The translations under genes and the position numbers were made by a program. From Eubacterium sp. (GTDB taxonomy: Bacteria > Bacillota > Clostridia > Oscillospirales > Acutalibacteraceae): a stretch of 62,604 nucleotides of DNA. The notes under the pieces were generated by a model. The model searched no databases. It saw only the letters and a program-made list of their open reading frames with translations, and was not told the origin of the DNA. This document shows, one piece after another, positions 47,019 through 57,257 of this stretch (the stretch's first letter is position 1; every line of letters begins with the position of its first letter). Location: the NCBI GenBank assembly GCA_022511185.1, contig JAFLSA010000002.1, positions 1-62,604 of the forward strand. The letters run 5' to 3'.

Positions 47019-49322
47019 TTATTCTCTATTTATAACAAGCTTTCTTTTGTCTGCTTTGCTCAGGCAGATTTGCGGATTGAAATCCATATCACCTTTGTTT
47101 TTAAAGGTGACTGTAACAGTGTCTTCATCGCATAAAACCGTGAATTTTAAGCGCACACAATTATTGTCAAGATAATCAAAGCTACGTCCGTCATCGGTAA
47201 AGAACTCACTTTCAAAGCAGCCTTCTTTCAAAGGATAAACGGTAAACACAATTTTTTCTTTACTGTTAAAGCCGTATGCTTCTTCATCAGTAGGAATAAC
47301 GCAACCGCTGCGGACAAAGTACGGCATTTTGTCAGTCGGCGCAATGGACAATTCTAAGGTCTGTCCGCCTTGATATATTTTATCATCCAAGTACCAATCG
47401 TCGCCTTTAGGAAGGTATACGTGCACTTTATTTACACCCTCATCAAATGCAAAAAAAACGTAAATATCTCTGCCAAGCATCATTGAGTCTGTTTGAGAAT
47501 AAAGCTTTTCATCATCATAATACAAAAATGCAGGGGCATTAATCGGTATTTCATTTTCTGCTGCATTATAAGCACAGTTGTAAAGATAAGGCAAAAGCTG
47601 TTTTCTCTGAGCAAACAAATCCCGCACAGACTGAATAATATCAGGGTAGCTCCACGGCATTGTTGCAGAGCCGTCAGAATTCCACGAATGGATTGTTAAT
47701 CTCGGCTCAAAAATTCCGTGCTGAAGCCATCTTAAGAGGAGCTCCCTTGACGGCATATCGCCACTGAAACCACCGAGATCGTGCCCGTAAAAATGGAGGC
47801 CTGACAGCGACATTGTAAGGCCTATATTGTGGCAGTAACGCAAATCGGAAAACTCCGTTCTGTTATCACCTGACCAGGTCTGTGCAAAACGCCTTACGGC
47901 TATATTTCCGCTTCTTGTTGATAAAAAAGGACGCAACTCGGGATTCTTTTCAATCTGTGCCTGATATGAAGATGCCACCATAAGATACGTAAGCACCGGT
48001 CTTATACGGCTTGCTTTAACTGCAAAGTTGTCAAAGCCCTCTGCAAGTGCATCTGAGTCCTTAATATCAAATTCGTTATTGTCATTCCAAGTGGCAGTGA
48101 TACCATAATCAAGCAGTGTTTCTGTCACCCTGCCTCGCCAAAAATCAAAAGCGTCATCATTTGTAAAATCGAGATAGCTTCCGTAGCCGTCCCAGAATTC
48201 TGTTATAAACGGAGTACCGTCAGGATTCTTGATAAATAAGCCTTTGTCTGCAATTTCTTTATACAAAGGGTGATTATCAAGAAAAGCAGGTTTTACATTC
48301 GGTATAATTTCAATTCCCTTGTCCGAAAAATCTGATATGAATTTTTCGGCATCAGGGAATTTTTCTTTATTCCAATTAAATACGTAGCGCCCCTTACCGA
48401 TAGAGGTATATCCTGATGAAAGATAAAATCCACCGCAGGACAAGTCATATTCCCTTAACTTTTCAATAAACTCATACATTCTTTCCTGTGATTTCGGTGC
48501 ATCGGTATAAGCCATTGTACTTGCGCAGTAATCAAAGCTCCATTTTGGCGGAAGAGGCTGTTTGCCGCAAAGCCTTGCAAACTGCTGCAGAATTGAAAGC
48601 TTCGTGCCGAAAAACACGTAATAAACAAGGCAGTTATCTTCTGTTTTAAAATACTTATACGGTTCGTAATAATTATTTATTTCCTTGCCTAAGTCAAAAT
48701 ATGACGTGTCCGAAGTATCATAAAATATTCCGTAACAGCCCACAGAATTTTCACAGATATAAAACGGTATATGCTTATAAAGCGGATCGCTCTCCTTTGC
48801 ATCATAACCCATACAGTCGGTTGTTTCAATTCTGAATGATCTGCCTGCTTTGTTAAGCTCTCCGCCCTTATCACCAAGACCGAAAATTCTTTCATTTTTC
48901 ATTCTGGTAACATAATGATAAGTCTGTTTGCCGAATTCATTTTCAAAATTATAGGCAAGCGGTGACCTGTCGGAGAATAAAAGCGAATTGCCCTTATAAT
49001 ATGACAACAGGAAATTGTTTGGATTAAGTTCAATCCTTATTCCGTCCGGCAAAACAAAGCTGTGAATATTACCGCTCAAATTCATTTCAGGCGAATATAG
49101 ATCAAACCCCTCTGTACTTAATCTGCATCTGCCTTTTTTTGAAAACACGTTATCAGGATTAACAGAAAAAGTGGGTAATATATCGTATTCACTTTTATAA
49201 ATTGCAACACGGATACAGCTTTTACTTACAAAATCAATACGTGCCGTATTACTTCCGCAGGAATACCGAAGAAGGTTATCTGCATTTTTTGACAGTTCAA
49301 ATAAATGATTAAATTTACTCAT
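47019..49322 (-). CDS. Glycoside hydrolase family 31
   Basis: TWNDNNEFD catalytic region, TRSGNIAVRRFAQTWSGDNRTEF; start at 49322 overlapping esterase stop (ORF opens at 49376). Confidence 0.9.
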   Translation of the reverse strand: MSKFNHLFELSKNADNLLRYSCGSNTARIDFVSKSCIRVAIYKSEYDILPTFSVNPDNVFSKKGRCRLSTEGFDLYSPEMNLSGNIHSFVLPDGIRIELNPNNFLLSYYKGNSLLFSDRSPLAYNFENEFGKQTYHYVTRMKNERIFGLGDKGGELNKAGRSFRIETTDCMGYDAKESDPLYKHIPFYICENSVGCYGIFYDTSDTSYFDLGKEINNYYEPYKYFKTEDNCLVYYVFFGTKLSILQQFARLCGKQPLPPKWSFDYCASTMAYTDAPKSQERMYEFIEKLREYDLSCGGFYLSSGYTSIGKGRYVFNWNKEKFPDAEKFISDFSDKGIEIIPNVKPAFLDNHPLYKEIADKGLFIKNPDGTPFITEFWDGYGSYLDFTNDDAFDFWRGRVTETLLDYGITATWNDNNEFDIKDSDALAEGFDNFAVKASRIRPVLTYLMVASSYQAQIEKNPELRPFLSTRSGNIAVRRFAQTWSGDNRTEFSDLRYCHNIGLTMSLSGLHFYGHDLGGFSGDMPSRELLLRWLQHGIFEPRLTIHSWNSDGSATMPWSYPDIIQSVRDLFAQRKQLLPYLYNCAYNAAENEIPINAPAFLYYDDEKLYSQTDSMMLGRDIYVFFAFDEGVNKVHVYLPKGDDWYLDDKIYQGGQTLELSIAPTDKMPYFVRSGCVIPTDEEAYGFNSKEKIVFTVYPLKEGCFESEFFTDDGRSFDYLDNNCVRLKFTVLCDEDTVTVTFKNKGDMDFNPQICLSKADKRKLVINRE

Positions 49323-50656
49323 TAACCCATTCCTTTGCTTGTAAAAGTGCTGTGAATATTTTTCAACGTATCCCACGGTGCCGTGGCTGTTTTTTCACAA
49401 AAATGCATAGGCATTTTATAATCAGCCTGCCAATTCGGAATAGCATCACAATTTGGATTACCGTTCTTTACAAAAGCGCAAATTGCCTGTGAAAGCTGAT
49501 TTGATATTTCATAATCAATTTTTTCAAACGGACGCCAATTAAAATCAAGAGTCGAAAAAGCGTAGAGCAAATCTGCAGAATGCCATGCCCCTTTATCATC
49601 ACCCGGAAGTCTGCGGGTGAAGTTGTAGATATAGCATTTGTTTTTATTATTTTTTTCAGCATATCTGCCCCATTTTTTATTAATACCCTGAAGCACAATA
49701 GGAATCATATCGGTACAGGTTGAGCCGATAATATACGGCACATCTGCAATAGTGTCAGCAGAAAATCTGCCCTTTTGCAAAATCTTACCGTCGTATACAG
49801 GGAAAGTATAAGGCATACTGAACTTTGACTGCTTGCAGGCATCAAGCCAAGCGTAATAAAGAGTTTTTGGATCAACAGTTTTAAGCTGAGCTACCGTTTG
49901 GACTCCTGCATTTTTCATAACTGTATCCCAGAATGAAACAGTTTTTTCGGGCATTAACGGCTTCAGAAGAAATCTCTGCAGACCTGAACCACTTAGCATA
50001 ATCGCACCCGAAATATAATCTTTCACCATAGGATTTGACAAGTGGATATCAACACTCATTGCGCCTGCACTCTGTCCCATAAGAGTAATTTTATCCGGAT
50101 TACCGCCGAATGCGGAAATATTATCTCTCACCCACTGTATTGCCACAGTCTGGTCAAACAAGCCAAAGTTTCCGCAAATTCCGTTTTTATCAGTTAAATC
50201 AGGATGTGAGCAAAAGCCAAACGGACCTAAACGGTAATTGAGAGCAACCATAATTATACCGTTTTGTGCAAACTCGACACCGCTGATATGACCTTCATTT
50301 GAGCTTCCTCCTGTAAAGCTGCCGCCGTGAATATAAATAAGAACGGGGCAGTTTTCTGCATTTTTAGGCGCCCATATGTTGAGAAAAAGGCAGTCCTCAC
50401 TATATGTAAACGAAAGTCCTTTTCGAAATTCCTTATGATAAAAAGCATTCACCTTTGAATCGTCGTCAAACGCTCGGTGCTGATATGCACAGGCACCAAA
50501 CGCTGTCCCATCATAAACGCCTTCCCAATGCTTTATCTGCTCGGGATATTCAAACCGCTCTGCCCTTGCATAGCGAATTCCGCGAAACTCCACACATTTT
50601 TCCGAGTCGATTCCCTTGATTGTACCGCAAGGAGTATTACATTCAATATAATTCAC
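49322..50656 (-). CDS. Type B carboxylesterase family protein
   Basis: EDCLFLNIWAPK, IYIHGGSFTGGSS, TLMGQSAGAMS motifs. Confidence 0.9.
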   Translation of the reverse strand: MNYIECNTPCGTIKGIDSEKCVEFRGIRYARAERFEYPEQIKHWEGVYDGTAFGACAYQHRAFDDDSKVNAFYHKEFRKGLSFTYSEDCLFLNIWAPKNAENCPVLIYIHGGSFTGGSSNEGHISGVEFAQNGIIMVALNYRLGPFGFCSHPDLTDKNGICGNFGLFDQTVAIQWVRDNISAFGGNPDKITLMGQSAGAMSVDIHLSNPMVKDYISGAIMLSGSGLQRFLLKPLMPEKTVSFWDTVMKNAGVQTVAQLKTVDPKTLYYAWLDACKQSKFSMPYTFPVYDGKILQKGRFSADTIADVPYIIGSTCTDMIPIVLQGINKKWGRYAEKNNKNKCYIYNFTRRLPGDDKGAWHSADLLYAFSTLDFNWRPFEKIDYEISNQLSQAICAFVKNGNPNCDAIPNWQADYKMPMHFCEKTATAPWDTLKNIHSTFTSKGMG

Positions 50657-50674
50657 AAAATCCCTCCCAGAGAA

Positions 50675-52090
50675 TTATTCTTCGCTCTGCCTTATTTGTT
50701 CAAGCTCAGTATGAAGAGCTGACAACTTTTTCTTGGAAAGATTATAACCAAACGCTAAAACGACCGCTGCAAGTGCCAACGCGATTGCAGGCACAAGTGT
50801 TGATATATCATACAATTTATCAAGCACTTCTTCAGGTAAAGCCAAACCGTTTTCAGATGCCTCACTGTTGTAATTTATAAGCGCTAAAAGTGCGTTGAGT
50901 CCAACACCTGCAAGTGTTTGCCCCAGCTTTCGTGTGAAGGAAACAAACGCATATGCAGTACCCTCTTCACGGCGGTGAGTTCTTATTTCGTGATAATCAA
51001 TAACGTCCATAACAAGTGCCCAAATCTCTAACACGAGGAAGGTCTGACCTAAGCCTGAGAGAAAAGTAAGTGCCAAAAATACGTACGGACTATCGGTTTT
51101 TATGAAGAATAGAACAAGGTTTGCTGCAGCGGCAAACGCCATACCGACTGCACAAAGCTCTTTTTTGCCGAACTTGTCAATAAGCTTATTCATAATCGGA
51201 ATAAGGATTGCCATAGGCAGATAAGTACATATGGTGACCATTGAATAAAGGCCTGCATTGTGATAATAATCGGCAAATAAATACGTAAATGTTGACTGAT
51301 AGTAAAACTGAAATGCAATAAAAAGCATAGATGCAAGACAAAGCATAACAAAAGGTCTGTTTTTAATAAGGTCGCCTATTGCTTTAAAAGCATTGTAATC
51401 GCCCTTTTGATTTTTAAGAGGAGCAATGCGTTCCTTGGTAAGCTTAAAATGACCAAAATAAACTGCAACAGAAATTACAGATAAAATCAAAACGCCTATT
51501 GTAAGCTTAGTTGAGTTAAGTGTCTGAATCTTAGTACCGTCTGCACTTATCGTTGTTGTGTAAACCAACATAGGAAGAAGTATTGTGCTGGGAAGTCCGC
51601 CAATACCTGCACCTATTGACCTCCACATTGAAAGTGATGAACGCTCTTTTTCATCATCTGTAACAACCGATGCGAGCGAGCCGTAAGGAATGTTTACGGC
51701 AGTATACATCATCCCGTAAAAAATATAAGTTATATATGCAAACAGCAGATATTTTGCCTCGCTTAATCCCGGTATAACAGTAAACATAAGCACCGCTGAT
51801 ACTGCAAGCGGTATTGAAAACCAGAATATATACGGTCTGAATCTTCCGTGGCGAGTCGGTTTTCTCGAGTCAATAAATGCTCCCCATATAGGATCGTTTA
51901 CGGCATCCCAAAGCCTTGCAACAAGAATCAGTACCACGATTTTTGCAGGGTTGATGTGCAGTACGTCGGTGTAAAATTTATTCTGAAAAGCACCGATGAG
52001 CGAAAAGGTTAAAAGGCCGCCCATATCGCCCATTGCATAACCAATCTTATCCTTGAGCTTAATTCCGTGTGTTAAATTATTATCTTTCAT
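50675..52090 (-). CDS. GPH-family glycoside/pentoside/hexuronide:cation symporter
   Basis: KDKIGYAMGDMGGLLTFSLIGAF, WDAVNDPIWGAFIDSRKPTRHGRFRPYI; start at 52090 (MKDNNLTHG) preferred over 52438. Confidence 0.88.
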   Translation of the reverse strand: MKDNNLTHGIKLKDKIGYAMGDMGGLLTFSLIGAFQNKFYTDVLHINPAKIVVLILVARLWDAVNDPIWGAFIDSRKPTRHGRFRPYIFWFSIPLAVSAVLMFTVIPGLSEAKYLLFAYITYIFYGMMYTAVNIPYGSLASVVTDDEKERSSLSMWRSIGAGIGGLPSTILLPMLVYTTTISADGTKIQTLNSTKLTIGVLILSVISVAVYFGHFKLTKERIAPLKNQKGDYNAFKAIGDLIKNRPFVMLCLASMLFIAFQFYYQSTFTYLFADYYHNAGLYSMVTICTYLPMAILIPIMNKLIDKFGKKELCAVGMAFAAAANLVLFFIKTDSPYVFLALTFLSGLGQTFLVLEIWALVMDVIDYHEIRTHRREEGTAYAFVSFTRKLGQTLAGVGLNALLALINYNSEASENGLALPEEVLDKLYDISTLVPAIALALAAVVLAFGYNLSKKKLSALHTELEQIRQSEE

Positions 52091-52291
52091 AATTACCACC
52101 TGATTTTCATTTAGACAAAGACTTATCAAAGAGTGACCAAAAAAATTATACAATGCATAATCAATTATGTCAATGAAACAGTTGTATCCAATAAAAATCC
52201 ATGTCTTCGTTGTAAATAGATGCGGCCAATGCCATAATAGATTTACTAAAACATATAGGCAAAGATAGATTGAAAAAATGGAATAATAATA

Positions 52292-52486
52292 GACCTTCAC
52301 GACGCAAAGATCATCAAAGTGTCGGATAAAAATCGTCCGTTTTACAAAATGTTCTTGTGGGGCAGAGAAATTGAATTTACTTATAACGGCGAGGAATTTT
52401 GCTGGAATGTGGATTTGGATGAAAAAAACGTAATCCAATCAACAGCTTCGCCGCAAAAAAATAATCAATTGGGAAAACCAAGATAA
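52292..52486 (+). pseudogene. C-terminal gene fragment, unknown family
   Basis: Open frame DLHDAKIIKVSDKNRPFYKMFLWGREIEFTYNGEEFCWNVDLDEKNVIQSTASPQKNNQLGKPR* without a start or RBS. Confidence 0.3.
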
Positions 52487-52679
52487 AGATCAATTATTAT
52501 CTAATCTTAAATCGCTTTAATTCTTAATTTAAATAATCATATTGAAGAACCGCAAACTTGCGGTTCTTCAGACCGTCGAAAATGTGCATAAGCGTGACCG
52601 AAATTTTATTGAATACGAATTCTATAGTGGGCGATGATCACGTCTATATTACATGTAAAACAATAATATAAATGTTAAG

Positions 52680-52714
52680 AAAACAGGCGAGAACTTGATG
52701 TTCTCGCCTGTTTT
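52680..52714. terminator. Terminator downstream of polC-like gene
   Basis: AAAACAGGCGAGAACTTGATGTTCTCGCCTGTTTT. Confidence 0.8.
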
Positions 52715-52787
52715 GGCACCTTCCGTTCGTGAATTTTTCTATGCAATGTCGATTATAATCAGGTATATTTCCAGGAGCTCCTACATT

Positions 52788-55700
52788 TTAACGTGATTTA
52801 TGCATATTTTCGTCGACACCATATGTTACAGAAAGAGGAAGCCTTATCTTGCCGTTTTCAATTTTATAAATATGTTTGTCTGATTCAAGTACATTAACAG
52901 GTAAAAATTCAATACCCCTTGCAAGCATTTCCATAATAATTCGGTTTGTATAATAGGCTGATTCCTCCTTAAGAGTAGTAGGCAAGCCTTCTTTTTTCTT
53001 GTTAATATAATCGTTAAGTTTTTCTTTAACAGCTTCCTTACCTTGCATTGCCGTGTCAATATCAATTTCTTCATCTCTTACGGTAAAATAAGCGGCATAA
53101 AACTCTGTAGGATAATAAATTTTATACCACGCAAGGCGGAGAGCAGACATAATGTAAGACACTGAATGAGCCTTTGGGAACATATATCTAATTTTCTTGC
53201 AGGAATCAATATACCACTCAGGAACGCCGATTTCTCTCATTGCTTCTTCATATTGTGATAAGCCATAGTCGGCCTTGCCTTTGCGAGTGTATTCCATAAT
53301 TCTAAAGCAATCAAGCCTGCTGAGTGGTGATTTCTCGCCTGTTCTTTTCTCGTAATCCTTACTCTTGTGAATAAGATAAGTCATAATATCATCACGCAAG
53401 GCGACAGTATCTGAAACCGTACATATTCCGTTTTCGATAAGCTCCTGTGCATTGTTAAACCAAACATCAGTACCGTGTGACAAACCTGATACTTTAAGTA
53501 AATCAGTAAAGTTTTTAGGCTTAGTTTTGGTTAGCATATCAATTACAAAAGGTGTACCCATTTCAGGAAGAGCAAGAGTACCCGTCTCGCAGTCAATATC
53601 ATCAGGCTTAACCCCGATAGGTTCAGTAGAAGTGAATAACTGATAAATTTTTGAATCACATAAATCAATATCCATAACAGAAATACCTGTTAATTCTTCA
53701 AGGTATTTATACATAGTCGGAGTATCGTGGCCTAATATATCAAGCTTTAAAACTGTATCGTGAAGTGCATTTCTAAAATCAAAATGTGTTGTGAGCGCAC
53801 CTCTTGTTTCATCATTTGCAGGGTATTGAATTGGCGTAAAATCCTCAACTGTATATTTATCAGGAATAACAATCATTCCACCTGGATGCATACCGGTAGT
53901 GCGTTTAATGCCTCTACAGCCCTCTGCCAGTCTGTCAATTTCAGCCCTTGGAGTATCATCAGCAAGTCCACGCTCTTCAAGATATTTCATAACATAGATG
54001 TGTGCTGTTTTATCTGCAACCGTTGCTATCGTGCCTGCATAAAACACGTGGTCTTTACCGAATATTTCAGCAGTATGCTCGTGAGCGCTTGACTGATATT
54101 CGCCTGAGAAATTCAGATCTATATCAGGCTCTTTGTCTCCGTCAAAGCCAAGGAATGTTTCATACGGTATTTCGTGTCCGTCTCTCGCCATTTTGGTATG
54201 GCAATTCGGACATTCTTTTTCAGGCAAATCAAAGCCTGAGCCATACTCACCCTCAAGGAAAAATTCACTGTGCTTACATTCCTTGCAGTAATAATGAGGC
54301 GCAAGCGGATTCACCTCTGATATACCACTGAAATATGCAACAAGCGAAGCGCCGACCGATCCTCTTGAGCCAACGTGGTAGCCGTTTTTCTCGCTCTCTT
54401 CAACAAGGCACTTTGCAATAACATAATGCATACTAAAATCGTGATCAATAATCAAATCAAGCTCGCGCTGTAATCTGTCAGAAACATATTTCGGCACAGG
54501 ATCGCCGTAAAGGTTCTTTGCAGTTGACCAGCATTTTTCGACGAGTTCTTCATCAGCACCGTCAATATGCGGAAGAAATATTCCAGACGGAATAGGGGGA
54601 ATGTTATCCTGAATCATATCTGCAATTTTGTTTGGATTGTCGATAACAAATTCCTTTGCTCTATCCCCTGCCCAAGCAAAATCCTCAAGCATTTCGTCTG
54701 TTGTTTTGAAATGAAGCGGAGGTTGATTATCGGCATCTTCAAAACCTTTTGAACTCATAATAATTGCACGGATTTTTGCATCATTTTCATCAAGAAAATG
54801 AACGTCGCCCGTAGCAACAACAGGCTTGCCAAGCTTGTCTGAAACAGCAATGATTTTCTTATTTATATTGATTAAATCCTCTTCACTGTTGATATTTTTG
54901 TGGATCTCACACTTGGAATTAATCATAAAGGCATTGTTGCCGTTCGGCTGAATTTCAAGATAATCATAAAATGAAGCAATTTTCTCAAGCTCTTCATCTG
55001 ACTTCTCCTCAAGTATTGCCCGGTAAAGTTCACCCTTTTCACAGGCAGAGCCTATAAGCATACTGTCACGCTTTTGTGAAAGAAGTGATTTCGGAATAAG
55101 GGGCTTACCTTTATATGTCTTTATATTAGAATAACTTATAAGCTCATAAAGATTTTTTCTTCCGTATTTGCGTTTTTCTTTAGGAATAGACTCGTCAAAT
55201 GAAGTGTCCTCTTTTACAAGGAGAGTAATATGGTAACGTCGGAAATCTTTAATCCTCATATTCATATAATCAGGATATATACTGTCGTCAACAAGATATC
55301 CTTCCATTCCGAGAATAAGCTTTATTCCTGCCATTTTTGCTGCTCTGTATGCTTCGAGAAGACCCTGCACAACTCCGTGGTCTGTTATTGCAACAGCCTT
55401 GTGACCCCATTCAGCAGCACGGTTTATGATTGCTTTGGGAGATGAAATGCCGTCCATCTCAGAAAATGACGTGTGCATATGAAGCTCAACTCGTTTTTCA
55501 GGTGCATTATCCATTCTTTCTTTTTTGAAAGCAGCTTCAATACTTTCAGGAGAAATTATATTTTCGTTCATATAGGCATCATATGAATATTTACCCTTAA
55601 CAATGAGCGTATCAGAAGACATTATTTTTTCAATTATTTTGTCAATCTCATCTGATTTTCCTGTAATTTTAACTAATACAGAAGAGGTGTAATCTGTTAC

Positions 55701-55913
55701 ACCGAAATTCAGAATTTTCAAATCTCCCTTTAAGGTATTCCTTACATCAATATTAAATATATCGCCCCATACAGTTATTGCGCTATCGTCCTCCTGCAGC
55801 TTTGAAATCGGCACTGGTGTTTCATCAATAGCAGAGCCGAAAATAACTTCTCTGCCTTCTGCATAAAGCGGTGTTTCTGTAATGAATTTTGACTTCTCTT
55901 CTTTGTTTTTCAT
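52788..55913 (-). CDS. PolC-type DNA polymerase III alpha subunit-like protein, short form lacking the exonuclease domain
   Basis: OB fold + PHP (VELHMHTSFSEMDG, ITDHGV), zinc-binding CKEC...CPNC, catalytic PDIDLNFSGEYQ, LKLDILGHDTP; continuous PHP without inserted DEDD exonuclease; 1041 aa. Confidence 0.88.
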   Translation of the reverse strand: MKNKEEKSKFITETPLYAEGREVIFGSAIDETPVPISKLQEDDSAITVWGDIFNIDVRNTLKGDLKILNFGVTDYTSSVLVKITGKSDEIDKIIEKIMSSDTLIVKGKYSYDAYMNENIISPESIEAAFKKERMDNAPEKRVELHMHTSFSEMDGISSPKAIINRAAEWGHKAVAITDHGVVQGLLEAYRAAKMAGIKLILGMEGYLVDDSIYPDYMNMRIKDFRRYHITLLVKEDTSFDESIPKEKRKYGRKNLYELISYSNIKTYKGKPLIPKSLLSQKRDSMLIGSACEKGELYRAILEEKSDEELEKIASFYDYLEIQPNGNNAFMINSKCEIHKNINSEEDLININKKIIAVSDKLGKPVVATGDVHFLDENDAKIRAIIMSSKGFEDADNQPPLHFKTTDEMLEDFAWAGDRAKEFVIDNPNKIADMIQDNIPPIPSGIFLPHIDGADEELVEKCWSTAKNLYGDPVPKYVSDRLQRELDLIIDHDFSMHYVIAKCLVEESEKNGYHVGSRGSVGASLVAYFSGISEVNPLAPHYYCKECKHSEFFLEGEYGSGFDLPEKECPNCHTKMARDGHEIPYETFLGFDGDKEPDIDLNFSGEYQSSAHEHTAEIFGKDHVFYAGTIATVADKTAHIYVMKYLEERGLADDTPRAEIDRLAEGCRGIKRTTGMHPGGMIVIPDKYTVEDFTPIQYPANDETRGALTTHFDFRNALHDTVLKLDILGHDTPTMYKYLEELTGISVMDIDLCDSKIYQLFTSTEPIGVKPDDIDCETGTLALPEMGTPFVIDMLTKTKPKNFTDLLKVSGLSHGTDVWFNNAQELIENGICTVSDTVALRDDIMTYLIHKSKDYEKRTGEKSPLSRLDCFRIMEYTRKGKADYGLSQYEEAMREIGVPEWYIDSCKKIRYMFPKAHSVSYIMSALRLAWYKIYYPTEFYAAYFTVRDEEIDIDTAMQGKEAVKEKLNDYINKKKEGLPTTLKEESAYYTNRIIMEMLARGIEFLPVNVLESDKHIYKIENGKIRLPLSVTYGVDENMHKSR

Positions 55914-55934
55914 TTATATTCCTCCAATTTTTAA

Positions 55935-57110
55935 TTATAAAAATAATTCTTCCTCATCATTAAGCACTATAATATTTCCGTTTGGCATAAACTCAGAAAA
56001 CTTTTCAGGCATTTCTCCGTGAATAGGGATAAGACCTGTTTTTGGTTTAACTGTGTTATAAAATTCTACTAAATCCTGTGTTGAAGCGTGACCGCTTGTG
56101 TGAAGAAAGGTTAGCTCGTAATCTTTAAGAAACTCGGCAAGCTCTTTATTCCTTGTTTCACCTTTGAGATATCCGCTCCACATAGAATAGATAACCTTAC
56201 TTCTGCCCTTGTATTTTTTCAATAGCTGTTCAAACATTTTGCCTTGTCTGATAATCATACAAAAACCTTGTTTTTCCATTCGTTCGTCAAGATTAGAATC
56301 ATAGTAGAGAACGTGAGAAAAGTTATAAAGTTTACTATATTCGCTATGATTCTTTCGCACTGCTTCAAGCTGTAACTTCTGATATTCGTCACATATAAAT
56401 AGTCTACCGCGGGGTTTAGCGTGATAAAATGCACCTATACGATCAATGTTAGTGCTCGAGCAGAGAACGAAAACGTATTTGTTTTCCTGCATAATTTTTC
56501 TTGCTTCATTTTGCAAATCACGTTCGGTAATAATTTTGGTATCTTCTCTTGAAAGATTAGTTGCCTCGCATATAATAATATCAATATCTATGGCATATTT
56601 TTGTAGCATTGGAAGTGTTTTATTTCCACGAAATCCGTGCAAACGAAAATCACCTGTGTGCAAAACCCTCTTGCCGTCAGCATCAATGATGAACATATAT
56701 GCGTCAAAAGCAGAATGATCTATCATTAAGGGCGTAACTGTAATGTTGCCGACAGTTATTTTTTGCAAGGGTGAAAATGTACGGATTGCATCAATTTTTT
56801 CAATGATTTCACTTTTTGTACGCGCTGCATAAGTTTTATAAAGTGCTTTTGCGGTTTTGCCCATATAAATAGGAATTTCAGCTTTTACATCTTTAAGTCT
56901 GCCCACGTGATCGCCGTGATAATGAGTAAAGAATAGGGCACTGTTTGAACTGTCAGATTCGGTAAGACCAGCAATCGGCTTTATAGATTTTTCGGAAACA
57001 TTGCCCGGCAAATCCTCACCGAAGTCAATAAATACCTTGTCATTTCCTGATGAAATTTCGGTCACACATCCGCCAATCTGATGCGTTCCACGATGAATTG
57101 TGATTTTCAT
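55935..57110 (-). CDS. Metallo-beta-lactamase fold hydrolase (RNase J / beta-CASP-like)
   Basis: QIGGCVTEI, FFTHYHGDHVGRL, VLHTGDFRLHG, FLHTSGHAS motifs. Confidence 0.85.
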   Translation of the reverse strand: MKITIHRGTHQIGGCVTEISSGNDKVFIDFGEDLPGNVSEKSIKPIAGLTESDSSNSALFFTHYHGDHVGRLKDVKAEIPIYMGKTAKALYKTYAARTKSEIIEKIDAIRTFSPLQKITVGNITVTPLMIDHSAFDAYMFIIDADGKRVLHTGDFRLHGFRGNKTLPMLQKYAIDIDIIICEATNLSREDTKIITERDLQNEARKIMQENKYVFVLCSSTNIDRIGAFYHAKPRGRLFICDEYQKLQLEAVRKNHSEYSKLYNFSHVLYYDSNLDERMEKQGFCMIIRQGKMFEQLLKKYKGRSKVIYSMWSGYLKGETRNKELAEFLKDYELTFLHTSGHASTQDLVEFYNTVKPKTGLIPIHGEMPEKFSEFMPNGNIIVLNDEEELFL

Positions 57111-57138
57111 AAAACCTCTCCTGTTAATATAAATGTAA

Positions 57139-57215
57139 TAGCATTATAGCACAAGCATCTGAAAATTCTCTACTTGTGCGCTAAAAGCCGAAATAGCAGG
57201 GTAAAAAAACGGACT
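57139..57215. repeat. Intergenic repeat copy 1 (promoter region of MBL gene)
   Basis: TAGCATTATAGC...ACTTGTGCGCTAAAAGCCGAAATAGCAGGGTAAAAAAACGGACT; similar to 58000-58074. Confidence 0.65.
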
Positions 57216-57244
57216 ATATGCAAAATCGCATATAGTCCGTTTTG
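57207..57244. terminator. Terminator downstream of 57258-57953 ORF
   Basis: AAACGGACTATATGCAAAATCGCATATAGTCCGTTTT. Confidence 0.7.
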
Positions 57245-57257
57245 AATATTTACCGAA

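Noticed and set aside
52091-52438. Long N-terminal extension of the GPH transporter ORF
   Set aside because: The GPH family start MKDNNLTHGIKLKDKIGYAMGD at 52090 with upstream GGTGG fits; the extension is non-homologous and overlaps a different gene fragment on the + strand.
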